The notes beneath the pieces are model-generated. The model saw only the letters and a program-made list of their open reading frames with translations. It was not told where the DNA came from and did no database searches. This document shows positions 9,410-16,024 of a stretch of 16,024 bases of DNA, in pieces. The stretch comes from Trueperaceae bacterium (GTDB taxonomy: Bacteria > Deinococcota > Deinococci > Deinococcales > Trueperaceae). Position numbers and translations under genes: made by a program. The stretch spans positions 1 through 16,024 of the forward strand of contig PXAU01000304.1 of NCBI GenBank assembly GCA_003567075.1, given 5' to 3'. Each line of letters begins with the position of its first letter. The stretch's first letter is position 1.

Positions 9410-9421
9410 GGGGACGTCCCC
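9410..9421. promoter_or_regulatory. 12-base palindrome near the hydrolase promoter region
   Basis: GGGGACGTCCCC is a perfect palindrome about 50 bases before the hydrolase start and just upstream of the TACGAT box, where a regulator could block or recruit polymerase. Palindromes of this length can occur by chance in GC-rich DNA, so the call is tentative. Confidence 0.35.
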
Positions 9422-9471
9422 TCCGTACCGTACGATGGAAACCACAGGCCGTGCGCTCAGGAGGGGATTCC

Positions 9472-10173
9472 ATGCCCAACATCCCGAAGCCCGATGGCGC
9501 GGTGAGGCAACGCACGCTCGGCATTCCCGCCGGCACCGTTTCGCTCGAAGCGACCCTCGCACTCCCACCAGCCGCAACCGCCGTCGTCGCGTTCGCCCAC
9601 GGCAGCGGCAGCGGGCGCTTCAGTCCCCGCAACCAGTACGTCGCTGCGTGCCTGCAACGGCGCGGCTTGGCGACGCTCCTGCTCGACCTGCTGTCGGAGG
9701 ACGAGGAGGCCGTCGATCGACGCACCCGCGGCCTGCGCTTCGACGTCGACCTGCTGGCCGAGCGGCTCCTGGCTGCGGTCGCGGCGCTCGAGCACGATCC
9801 CGAGGCAGCCGCCCTGCGGGTGGGCCTGTTCGGCGCCTCGACCGGCGCGGCCGCGGCACTGGTCGCCGCCGCGAAGCACCCGAAGGCCGTCGGCGCGGTC
9901 GTCTCACGCGGCGGCCGGCCCGACCTGGCGGGCGATCACCTGACGCAGGTGCGCTCCCCGACGCTCTTGATCGTCGGCGAGCACGACACGCCGGTGATCG
10001 ACCTCAACCAGGTGGCGCTGCGCGCCCTGGCCGGCCCGAAGGAAATGACGTTGGTCGCGGGCGCCAGCCACCTGTTCGAGGAGCCCGGCGCGCTCGAGGC
10101 GGTGGCCGAACTGGCAGGGCGCTGGTTCGAGCAGCACCTGGGCACGGGCACGGCAACGCGCACCGACCGATGA
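9472..10173 (+). CDS. Alpha/beta hydrolase, dienelactone hydrolase-like
   Basis: Predicted 233-residue cytosolic serine hydrolase of unknown substrate. The oxyanion-region motif HGSGSG is at 43-48, the nucleophile is Ser123 in FGASTGAAAAL, and the probable acid and base are Asp172 in VGEHDTPVI and His200 in GASHLFEEPG. SRGGRPDLAG at 145-154 is another block typical of this subgroup, which in mycobacteria I recall fused to a phosphoribosyltransferase domain; no such domain is present here. The ATG at 9472 has AGGAGG 7 bases upstream; the frame is open further upstream but that part is intergenic-like. Its stop overlaps the ABC ATPase start (ATGA), so the two are likely translated together. Confidence 0.92.
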   Translation: MPNIPKPDGAVRQRTLGIPAGTVSLEATLALPPAATAVVAFAHGSGSGRFSPRNQYVAACLQRRGLATLLLDLLSEDEEAVDRRTRGLRFDVDLLAERLLAAVAALEHDPEAAALRVGLFGASTGAAAALVAAAKHPKAVGAVVSRGGRPDLAGDHLTQVRSPTLLIVGEHDTPVIDLNQVALRALAGPKEMTLVAGASHLFEEPGALEAVAELAGRWFEQHLGTGTATRTDR

Positions 10174-10847
10174 GGCGCGAGCCGCTCCTCGGCGCCAGCG
10201 GCCTCGGGCGCGCGGTCGAGGGACGCTGGTTGTGGCGCGGCGTCGACATCGATGTGGCAGCCGGTGAGCGCCTGGCGGTGACGGGTCCCTCAGGCTCGGG
10301 CAAGACGCTCCTGCTACGCGTCCTGGCGGGCCTCGACCGCCCCGACGAGGGCGAGGTCCAGCTCGACGGCACGCCGCAGGGCGCCTGGTCGATGCCGCAG
10401 TACCGCGCCCAGGTCGCCTACCTCCCCCAGCGCCCCGCCATGGTCGAGGGCAGCGTGGAGGCCAACCTGCGCCGTCCCTTCGAGCTGCGGCTTCACCGCG
10501 GACGCGCGTTCCCGAGCGAGCGCGCCCATGCTGCGCTGGAGCGGTTGGGACGCGACGACGGGTTCCTCGACCAGAGCGCGACCGAGCTCTCGGGCGGCGA
10601 AGCCCAGCTCGTGGCGCTGCTGCGGGTGCTGCTGATCGAGCCGCGGCTGCTCCTGCTCGACGAGCCGAGCGCCTCGCTCGACGACGCGGCGACCGCCGCG
10701 CTCGAGGCGCTCGTCGACGATTGGCTCAGCGAGCAACCCGACCGGGCCGTGGTGTGGACCAGCCACCGCCGATCGCAGTTGGCGCGCGTCACCGAACGCG
10801 AGGTCGCGCTGACGGCGCCGCCCGAGGCAGCGAGCGCGGACGCGTGA
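10170..10847 (+). CDS. fetA: ABC transporter ATP-binding protein, FetA-like
   Basis: Predicted 225-residue ATPase that would power the permease encoded next to it. Walker A GPSGSGKT is at 39-46, the Q-loop is Gln87 in AYLPQRP, the signature LSGGEAQ is at 140-146, Walker B with the catalytic glutamate is LLLLDEP with Asp164-Glu165, the D-loop is SASLDD and the switch histidine is His199 in TSHRRSQ. The short length and the FetB-type partner point to the FetA (YbbL) group, linked in E. coli to iron export. The ATG at 10170 overlaps the hydrolase stop. The end overlaps the permease start as GTGA. Confidence 0.88.
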   Translation: MRREPLLGASGLGRAVEGRWLWRGVDIDVAAGERLAVTGPSGSGKTLLLRVLAGLDRPDEGEVQLDGTPQGAWSMPQYRAQVAYLPQRPAMVEGSVEANLRRPFELRLHRGRAFPSERAHAALERLGRDDGFLDQSATELSGGEAQLVALLRVLLIEPRLLLLDEPSASLDDAATAALEALVDDWLSEQPDRAVVWTSHRRSQLARVTEREVALTAPPEAASADA

Positions 10848-11656
10848 ACGACCTCGCCTACCTCCCCATCGGGCCGTGGCAACTTGCGCTGGCTGCGCTC
10901 CTGATCGTCGTGAACGTCGCGCTGTCGTTGGGCCTGCGGCTGGGAATGGAGCGCTCGCTGCTCGTAGCCAGCGTCCGCATGACCGTGCAGCTTCTTCTGA
11001 TCGGGCTGGTGCTGGAGTGGGTGTTCGCACTCGAGCGCCCCTTGCCCATCCTGGCCATCGCGCTGCTGATGAGCGCTCTGGCGGGTATCTCCGCCGTGCA
11101 GCGCACCAAGCGGCGCTTCGCGGGCGTGTACTGGGACAGCCTGGTATCGGTGCTGGCCGCGGCCTTCCTGGTCACCGGCTTCGCGCTCGTCGGCGTCGTG
11201 CGGGTACGGCCCTGGTACGAGGCGCAGTACCTCATCCCGCTCTTGGGCATGGTGCTGGGCAACGTCCTCAACGGCATATCGTTGGCGCTCGACCGCTTCA
11301 CCGAGGGCGTCGCGCAGCGCCGCGCCGAGGTCGAACTGCTGCTCGGGCTCGGCGCCAGCCGCTGGGAAGCGGCCCACGCGATCGTCAGCGACGCTCTGCG
11401 GGTGGGCATGATCCCCACCATCAACGCGATGATGGTGATGGGCATCGTGAGCTTGCCGGGCATGATGACCGGTCAGATCCTGGCCGGCGCCAGCCCGGGC
11501 GACGCGGTCCGCTACCAGGTCGTGATCATGTTCATGATCGCGGCCGCCACCGCGCTGGGTGCGTTCGGCGTGGTGATGCTGGCGTTCGTGCGGTTGTTCG
11601 ACCGACGCCACCGGCTGCGTTCGGAGCGGCTCTGGGCGGTGTCACGAGCGCGCTGA
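10844..11656 (+). CDS. fetB: ABC transporter permease, FetB/UPF0014 family
   Basis: Predicted 270-residue inner-membrane permease with about seven hydrophobic helices. The family blocks LGNVLNGISLALDRF and GIVSLPGMMTGQILAGASPGDAVRYQVVIMF are present, and a cytosolic loop between them (VELLLGLGASRWEAA) is where the ATPase should dock. The start is GTG at 10844, overlapping the ATPase stop; it begins just before the first helix, while the upstream extension of the frame lies inside the ATPase gene and is arginine-rich shadow sequence. In E. coli the FetAB pair is reported to export iron and aid resistance to peroxide; the same role here is inferred from family only. Confidence 0.93.
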   Translation: MNDLAYLPIGPWQLALAALLIVVNVALSLGLRLGMERSLLVASVRMTVQLLLIGLVLEWVFALERPLPILAIALLMSALAGISAVQRTKRRFAGVYWDSLVSVLAAAFLVTGFALVGVVRVRPWYEAQYLIPLLGMVLGNVLNGISLALDRFTEGVAQRRAEVELLLGLGASRWEAAHAIVSDALRVGMIPTINAMMVMGIVSLPGMMTGQILAGASPGDAVRYQVVIMFMIAAATALGAFGVVMLAFVRLFDRRHRLRSERLWAVSRAR

Positions 11657-11659
11657 GGG

Positions 11660-11707
11660 GCGCTGCGGCGAGCGGGCGCTGCGGCGAGCGGGCGCTGCGG
11701 CGAGCCG
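11660..11707. repeat. Three tandem copies of a 16-base GC-rich unit
   Basis: The unit GCGCTGCGGCGAGCGG is exact at 11660-11675 and 11676-11691, and a third copy at 11692-11707 differs by one base. The array begins 4 bases after the FetB stop codon. The gap up to the next gene (11657-11778) otherwise holds only a ribosome binding site, and no clear promoter or T-run terminator. Confidence 0.9.
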
Positions 11708-11778
11708 GCGCGGTACAACGGGTGGAGCACGGCTCGCCCCCTGGGCGAACGCCTGAGCACCGACCGAAGGAGCCCCGC

Positions 11779-12978
11779 ATGCCCGACGTCCCGACCCTCA
11801 TCGACCGCATCGACGCCACCCTGGACCGCGAGCGCGAGGCGCTGCTCGAGCTCAGCCACCGCATCCATGCGCACCCCGAGATCCGCTTCGAGGAGGTGCA
11901 GGCCAGTGCGTGGCTGGCCGACGCGCTGGAGGCGCGCGGCTTCACGCTGGAGCGCGGCGTCGCCGGCCTGCCGACGGCCTTCCGCGCGCGCCTGGAGGGG
12001 CAGCCGGCTGGCCCGACGGTGGCCGTCCTGTGCGAGTACGACGCCCTGCCGGGGTTGGGGCACGCCTGTGGGCACAACCTCATCGCCACCATGGGTGCCG
12101 GCGCCGGCTTCGCCTTGGCACCGCTCATGCCCGACCTGACCGGCACGCTGCTGGTGATCGGTACGCCGGCCGAGGAGGGCGGCGGCGGCAAGATCATGAT
12201 GCTCGAAGAGGGCGTCTTCGACGGCGTCGACGCGGCCCTGATGATCCACCCCTACCACCAGAACCAGGCCGGCATGGCGACGCTCGCGAGCGTGAAGAAG
12301 GAGGTCGTGTACCACGGCGTGCCGGCGCACGCGGCGATGGCGCCGCACCTGGGTCGCAACGCCCTCGACGCGGTGCGGCTCGCCTTCGCCGGCATCGACG
12401 CGATGCGCCAGCAGGTCCGCGACGACGTCCGCATCCACGCCATCGTCAGCGACGGCGGCGCCGCCGCCAACATCATCCCCGAGCGCGCCAGCATGACCTG
12501 CGTGGCTCGAGCGGCCGACGCGCGGCACCTCCACGAGGCGCTGCTGCCGCGGCTGCTGGGCGTGTTCGAGGGGGCGGCCCTGATGACCGGCACCACGCAC
12601 GAGGTCCAGGACGCCTCGCACCCCTACGACGAGATCCTGCGCAACCCGCCGCTCGAGAGCGCCTTCGAGCGCCACGCCCGGCGACGCGGGCGCGAGGTGA
12701 CGCCGTTCGACCCTGCCGCCGGCACCGGCTCGACCGACATGGGCAACGTGTCGCAGGCGCTGCCGGGCCTGCACGGCATGCTCGCCATCGACGACGCGGC
12801 CCTGCCGCACACCGCGGCGTTCGCCACGGCCGCGCGCTCGGCGCGCGGCGACGCCACCGTGGTCGACGGCGCCAGCGTGCTGGCCGCGGTGGCGGCCGAG
12901 CTCTTCAGTGACGGACAGGTGCGGGCGCAGGTCCGCGACGCGTTCAGCGCGGCGAAGGACGCGGAGGCCAAGGGCTGA
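11779..12978 (+). CDS. M20D-type metallo-amidohydrolase (ACY1L2/AbgB-like)
   Basis: Predicted 399-residue cytosolic zinc peptidase or amidase that would cleave an N-acyl or aminoacyl amide bond. The metal and catalytic residues are in LGHACGHNL (Cys97, His99), GTPAEEGGGG (Glu132-Glu133) and MIHP (His157), and a further histidine is in LPHTAAF near the end. The inserted dimerisation domain starts about VVYHGVPAHAAMAPHLGRNALDAV (177-200). GTGSTDMGNVSQALPG is the usual C-terminal block of the aminoacylase-1-like-2 group. ATG at 11779 has AAGGAG about 6 bases upstream. It is 122 bases from FetB with its own ribosome binding site and so may be a separate unit. It converges on the acetyltransferase gene, with only 18 bases between. 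The true substrate is unknown. Confidence 0.93.
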   Translation: MPDVPTLIDRIDATLDREREALLELSHRIHAHPEIRFEEVQASAWLADALEARGFTLERGVAGLPTAFRARLEGQPAGPTVAVLCEYDALPGLGHACGHNLIATMGAGAGFALAPLMPDLTGTLLVIGTPAEEGGGGKIMMLEEGVFDGVDAALMIHPYHQNQAGMATLASVKKEVVYHGVPAHAAMAPHLGRNALDAVRLAFAGIDAMRQQVRDDVRIHAIVSDGGAAANIIPERASMTCVARAADARHLHEALLPRLLGVFEGAALMTGTTHEVQDASHPYDEILRNPPLESAFERHARRRGREVTPFDPAAGTGSTDMGNVSQALPGLHGMLAIDDAALPHTAAFATAARSARGDATVVDGASVLAAVAAELFSDGQVRAQVRDAFSAAKDAEAKG

Positions 12979-12996
12979 GGCAGCGCACGCCGACGT

Positions 12997-13467
12997 TCAC
13001 GGCTGCTCGAGCCGCGGCACCCTGCGCTTGAAGTACACCACCCGCTCGGTCTCCTCGAAGCCGAGCGCCCGGTGGACGCGCTGGCCCACGGTGTTGGCGA
13101 GTTCGACGTCGGAGGCCAGCTCGCGGCAGCCGCGCCGCGCCGCCCACGCCAGCACGGCGTCGAGCAGCTCGCGCGCCACGCCACGGCGGCGATCCGGGTC
13201 GCGCACGAAGATGCCCTCGAGGAAGGCGACCGGCGAGCTGGTGGTGCCGTTGACGTGGTCGAAGCGGAGCGACGCCTCGGCGAAGCCCAACGCCGCGCCG
13301 TCGGCGGCGTAGGCGACGAAGGCCACGTGGCGCTCGGGATCGTCGACCTGCGCCTGCATCGCGAACCTGTGGCGCTCGCGCGCCGTCTCGGGCCACAAGG
13401 CCTTGCGCAACTCCAGCCAGCCCGGCACCTCGACCTCGCGGCAGCGCTCGAGCCGCAGGTGGGTCAC
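12997..13467 (-). CDS. GNAT acetyltransferase, aminoglycoside 6'-N-acetyltransferase-like
   Basis: Predicted 156-residue acetyl-CoA-dependent acetyltransferase. It contains the acetyl-CoA loop RRRGVA at 93-98 after EGIFV, and blocks that match, from memory, chromosomal AAC(6')-I enzymes such as AAC(6')-Iy: LRKALWP at 20-26, VNGTTSSPVAFLEGIFV at 72-88, GCRELASD at 113-120 and LGFEETERVVYF at 135-146. Length is typical. The start is GTG at 13467 with GGGAG about 7 bases upstream. The gene is downstream of the glycosidase on the same strand, with a 161-base gap that has a TATCAT -10-like box (13545-13540), so it probably has its own promoter. Whether it modifies aminoglycosides or another amine is not decided by sequence. 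Confidence 0.88.
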   Translation of the reverse strand: MTHLRLERCREVEVPGWLELRKALWPETARERHRFAMQAQVDDPERHVAFVAYAADGAALGFAEASLRFDHVNGTTSSPVAFLEGIFVRDPDRRRGVARELLDAVLAWAARRGCRELASDVELANTVGQRVHRALGFEETERVVYFKRRVPRLEQP

Positions 13468-13578
13468 GCGCCGTCTCCCGCGCGAGCGCGACGATCACCA
13501 CAGTTGCTGTTGGGCGCCTCCGGCAGCGTCATGCGGCCCATGATAGGGCGCGACGCGCCGTTGCGTGCGCCCCCGGCG

Positions 13579-13620
13579 ACGCAGCCGCGCCCGTCCTGAG
13601 CAACGCAGCCGCGCCCGTCC
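13579..13620. repeat. Two 18-base repeats with 24-base period beside the glycosidase stop
   Basis: ACGCAGCCGCGCCCGTCC is exact at 13579-13596 and 13603-13620. A degenerate third copy (ACTCAGCTGCGCC) begins at 13627 and includes the glycosidase stop codon. The array lies in the 161-base gap between the glycosidase and acetyltransferase genes. No T-run terminator accompanies it. Confidence 0.8.
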
Positions 13621-13628
13621 CCGGCGAC

Positions 13629-14879
13629 TCAGCTGCGCCAGCCGCCGAAGAAGGCCGGTTCGCCGGTTTCGAGGGCGTGCAGCGCGTAGAGATACATCGC
13701 TGCCGACCAGGCTTGCTCGGGATGGCCCATGGGCCGGCCCGAGAGGCCGTGCAACCACTCGTTGAACTCCCACGGGCCGTGCTTGCCGGCGCGGTTCGCC
13801 GCCGCCAGCAGCGCCAGCTGCCGCTCAGCCTCGGCCGTGCGGCCGGCATGCACCAAGGCGGCCACGTAGAAGCCACCGAGGAACGGCCAGATGCCGCCGT
13901 TATGGTACTGGAACGGCAGGTTGAGGTTGCGGCTGCGGTAGTACTCGCGCCAGTCGCGATCGCCCGGGAAGACGGGCGGATAGAAGGCCTTGATGGGGAA
14001 CGGGTCGTCCGCACCCACGCCGTGGGCGTGGTCGAGGATGCGCGCACGCTTGGGCTCGTCGGCGATGCCTGCCAGGATCGCGAGTGTGTTGCCGAAGGCG
14101 TCGAAGGTGTCACCGAACTCGCGAAAACCCGTCCACGGCAGGTAGAACGGCTTCTCGGTGAGGGTCGCGGTCTGCTGGTAGAGCAAGAACCACTCGAGCC
14201 GCAGTGCCTTGAGCCGCTCGAGCTGCTCCCCGAACGCGCGGCCGTCCCAGGGCCGGTCGAGCCACATGAGCAGGTCGATCTTGGTGGCCACGTCCTCGGC
14301 CCGCGCGGCGTGCTCGCTGCCGTCCAAGCCCAGCGCCGTGGCGCTCGCAGCCATCGCCCGCAGCGCCAGCACGTAGAGCACGTTGTCGTACAGGACGTTG
14401 TAGCGGACGCTGAAGAGGTCGGCCCAGTCGCCCGCTTCGGGCACCTCGAGCAGGCCGCAGGCGTTCATGTCCTGGTAGCGCAGCCAGAGCGCGGCCAGCT
14501 CCAGCCGCCGCCACTGGGCGCGGGTGAACGCCAGGTCGCCGGTCGCCTGGCGGTAGGCATCGTGCGCCAGGATGAACCACAGGTTGGCGTCGACGGCGCC
14601 GGCGTTCTCGGTGGTGACCTCGCCGCTTCGGGTGTCGACGTTGAGGTGGATCATGCCCAGCTCGGTCTGGTGCGCCCCCAGCGTCTCGAGCGAGGCGCGG
14701 GTGCACTCGACCAGCTCGCGCTCACCGGTGACGAGCGCGCCCAGCGCGCTGATGCCGGCGTCGCGAGCCCACACCTGGGGGTAGCCGCCGGCGAAGGCGC
14801 TGCCCTTGAAACCGAGCGGCGCCACGCAGCGCCGGAGCACCTCCAGCGCCCGCTCCTTCGCTTCGGACACGAGCGCCAT
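13629..14879 (-). CDS. Cytosolic (alpha/alpha)6-barrel glycosidase, amylo-alpha-1,6-glucosidase/GH100-like
   Basis: Predicted 416-residue enzyme with no signal peptide, probably acting on an imported oligosaccharide. Blocks include GGYPQVWARDAGIS (31-44), GAVDANLWFILAHDAYRQATGD (94-115), GLLEVPEAGDWADLF (142-156, with Asp151 or Asp153 as acid candidates), LPFQYHNGGIWPFLGGF (321-337) and WEFNEWLHGLSGRPMGHPEQAWSA (370-393). These place it among six-hairpin glycosidases, between the debranching-enzyme C-terminal domain and the GH100 invertase-like group; I cannot choose firmly. It lacks the N-terminal domain of full-length debranching enzymes. The ATG at 14879 shares one base with the permease stop (TGATG), so it is coupled to the transporter. 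Length suits a single catalytic barrel. Confidence 0.8.
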   Translation of the reverse strand: MALVSEAKERALEVLRRCVAPLGFKGSAFAGGYPQVWARDAGISALGALVTGERELVECTRASLETLGAHQTELGMIHLNVDTRSGEVTTENAGAVDANLWFILAHDAYRQATGDLAFTRAQWRRLELAALWLRYQDMNACGLLEVPEAGDWADLFSVRYNVLYDNVLYVLALRAMAASATALGLDGSEHAARAEDVATKIDLLMWLDRPWDGRAFGEQLERLKALRLEWFLLYQQTATLTEKPFYLPWTGFREFGDTFDAFGNTLAILAGIADEPKRARILDHAHGVGADDPFPIKAFYPPVFPGDRDWREYYRSRNLNLPFQYHNGGIWPFLGGFYVAALVHAGRTAEAERQLALLAAANRAGKHGPWEFNEWLHGLSGRPMGHPEQAWSAAMYLYALHALETGEPAFFGGWRS

Positions 14880-15757
14880 CAGCGACCTCCGATGCCGGTG
14901 AGGGTGATGCCCTTGATGAAGTAGCGCTGGGCGAACAGGAAGACGGTGAGCACCGGCACCAGGGCGATCACGCTGCCCGCCATCAGCAGCGTCCAGGCGG
15001 TGTTGTACTGGCCCTGGAGGGTGTTGAGGCCGACGGTGAGGGTGCTCATGCTGACCGAGTTCGTCACCACGAGTGGGTAGAGGAACGAGTTCCAGTTGAA
15101 CAGGAACGTGAAGATCCCCAGGGCGGAGAGCGCCGGGCCCGACAGCGGCAGGATCACGCGGGTGAAGATCTGCCAATGGTTGGCGCCATCCACGACAGCG
15201 GCGTCCTCGAGCTCGCTCGGGATGGTGAGGAAGTACTGCCGCAGCAAGAAGGTGCCGAAGGCGCTGAAGGCCGCCGGGAGGATGAGCGCTTGGTAGGTGT
15301 CGATCCACCCGAGCGTGCGCAGCAGGATGAAGTTGGGGATGATCACGACTTGCGCCGGGATCATGAGCGTGCCCAGGTACCCCAGGAAGAGCGCGTCGCG
15401 ACCGGGGAAGCGCAGGCGCGCGAAGGCGTAGGCGGCCATGGCGCTGGTACCGACACCGAGCAGCGTCACCGAGCTCGCGACGATCACGCTGTTGAGGAAG
15501 AAGCGCGCGAAGGGCAGCACCTCGAACAGGCGGAGGTAGTTGTCCCAGCGCACGGGGTTGGGGATGAAGGTCGGCGGGTACTCGAACACCGCCCCGGCGC
15601 TCTTGAGCGAGGTCGAGAGCATCCACACGAACGGCATCAGCATCAAGATGGCGGTCGGCACCAGGAAGAGCGCCAGCAACCAGTTGCCGATCGTGTAGCC
15701 GAGCAGCTGACGGCGGCCACGGCGGCGCGGGCGAGGGGCGAGGCGAGGCTCAGTCAT
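14879..15757 (-). CDS. Carbohydrate ABC transporter permease, MalG/UgpE type
   Basis: Predicted 292-residue inner-membrane permease. A basic cytosolic start (residues 4-16 rich in arginine) is followed by the first helix at about 25-48, and then five more helices. The EAA loop for docking the ATPase is at about 184-206, EDAAVVDGANHWQIFTRVILP, with the conserved Asp190-Gly191-Ala192. The end, YFIKGITLTGIGGR, is typical of this class. The ATG at 15757 overlaps the end of the first permease by 8 bases. No ATPase gene is visible in the window; such importers often share one MsiK-like ATPase encoded elsewhere. Confidence 0.95.
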   Translation of the reverse strand: MTEPRLAPRPRRRGRRQLLGYTIGNWLLALFLVPTAILMLMPFVWMLSTSLKSAGAVFEYPPTFIPNPVRWDNYLRLFEVLPFARFFLNSVIVASSVTLLGVGTSAMAAYAFARLRFPGRDALFLGYLGTLMIPAQVVIIPNFILLRTLGWIDTYQALILPAAFSAFGTFLLRQYFLTIPSELEDAAVVDGANHWQIFTRVILPLSGPALSALGIFTFLFNWNSFLYPLVVTNSVSMSTLTVGLNTLQGQYNTAWTLLMAGSVIALVPVLTVFLFAQRYFIKGITLTGIGGR

Positions 15758-16024
15758 AGTGCACCCACTGGCGCTGGTAGCGGAACTGGACCACGGTGAC
15801 CACGAAGATGATGGCGAACAGCACCCAGGCCATCGCCGCGGCGTAGCCCATCTGGAAGAACTGGAAGGCGTAGCGGTAGATGTTGAAGACCAGCGTGTTG
15901 GTAGCGTTGGCGGGACCGCCCTCGGTCATGATGAAGGCCTGGTCGAAGACCTGGAACGAGTTGATGATGCTGATCACCAGCACGAAGAAGGTGGTCGACG
16001 AGAGCATCGGGATGGTGATGTGCA
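15750..16024 (-). CDS. Carbohydrate ABC transporter permease, MalF/UgpA type, C-terminal part
   Basis: Only the last 91 codons are in the window; the frame is open through the right edge, so the N-terminus lies beyond it. The visible protein reads ITIPMLSSTTFFVLVISI, then FQVFDQAFIMTEGGPANAT, then FQMGYAAAMAWVLFAIIF and ends RYQRQWVHYD, the usual C-terminus of this permease class with two membrane helices. The internal ATG at 16007 is not the true start, because the typical upstream residues of the EAA-loop exit (HITIP) continue in frame. The EAA motif itself is outside the window. It forms a heterodimer with the next permease. Confidence 0.93.
   Translation of the reverse strand, partial: HITIPMLSSTTFFVLVISIINSFQVFDQAFIMTEGGPANATNTLVFNIYRYAFQFFQMGYAAAMAWVLFAIIFVVTVVQFRYQRQWVHYD

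Larger units (their letters stand above)
9246..9471. promoter_or_regulatory. Divergent intergenic region between the ATPase operon and the hydrolase operon
   Basis: These 226 bases hold no credible gene and must carry promoters for both directions. They contain the ATPase E ribosome binding site (GAGGTGA, minus strand), a perfect long inverted repeat at 9298-9322, a 12-base palindrome at 9410-9421, a TACGAT -10-like box at 9431-9436, and the hydrolase ribosome binding site AGGAGG at 9459-9464. No clear -35 box pairs with the -10-like box, so promoter positions remain uncertain. Confidence 0.55.

Noticed and set aside
9431..9436. TACGAT as a definite promoter -10 box
   Set aside because: No acceptable -35 hexamer lies 16-18 bases upstream, so it is mentioned only as a possible element of the intergenic region.
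11910..12911. Alternative plus-strand frame inside the M20D gene
   Set aside because: Arginine- and glycine-rich shadow; the other frame has complete metal-binding motifs.
13000..13014. Inverted repeat CGGCT-GCTCG-AGCCG as a terminator between converging genes
   Set aside because: Stem is only 5 bp, no T-run follows, and it lies inside the acetyltransferase coding end.
13464..13628. Open frame continuing past the glycosidase TGA to the acetyltransferase start (possible readthrough)
   Set aside because: About 54 stop-free codons are not unusual at this GC content, and the sequence is repeat-derived with no domain.

Overview
The window is very GC-rich bacterial chromosome with strong G/C preference at third codon positions. 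Genes are tightly packed, often overlapping by 4 or 8 bases, and there are no tRNA or rRNA genes, insertion sequences, CRISPR arrays or phage genes that I can see. The taxon cannot be fixed from sequence alone. A V-type ATPase, a carbohydrate ABC importer with an intracellular glycosidase and very high GC would fit a deinococcal lineage such as Trueperaceae, but the ATPase operon has the layout known from Chlamydiae and Spirochaetes. I treat the assignment as open.

Left part (1-1946, minus strand). A gene running off the left edge encodes an uncharacterised protein with a winged-helix-like stretch. It overlaps the end of a Gfo/Idh/MocA-type NAD(P)-dependent oxidoreductase.

Centre left (2099-9245, minus strand). 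A seven-gene operon for a compact V-type ATPase reads E, DUF2764 protein, A, B, D, I, K. Every junction overlaps by 4 or 8 bases. Separate C, F and G subunit genes are absent, and the DUF2764 protein sits where C and F lie in Thermus-type operons. The K proteolipid keeps the polar residues that bind Na+ in the Enterococcus hirae ring, so the coupling ion may be Na+. A 226-base divergent intergenic region (9246-9471) with a perfect 9-bp-arm inverted repeat separates this operon from the plus-strand genes.

Centre right (9472-12978, plus strand). A dienelactone-hydrolase-like alpha/beta hydrolase, a FetA-like ABC ATPase and a FetB-like permease form a coupled operon joined by ATGA and GTGA overlaps. 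A separate M20D-type metallo-amidohydrolase with its own ribosome binding site follows.

Right part (12997-16024, minus strand). An AAC(6')-like GNAT acetyltransferase lies downstream of a carbohydrate cluster made of two MalF/MalG-type permeases (the first cut by the right edge) and a cytoplasmic (alpha/alpha)6-barrel glycosidase. The likely role of this cluster is import and internal breakdown of an oligosaccharide.

Short GC-rich tandem repeats lie close to the 3' ends of three transcription units (about 2029-2080, 11660-11707 and 13579-13620), and a fourth, 27 bp and in frame, lies inside the left-edge gene. The strongest candidates for something under-described are the reduced V-ATPase with its short DUF2764 protein and the unnamed family at the left edge.
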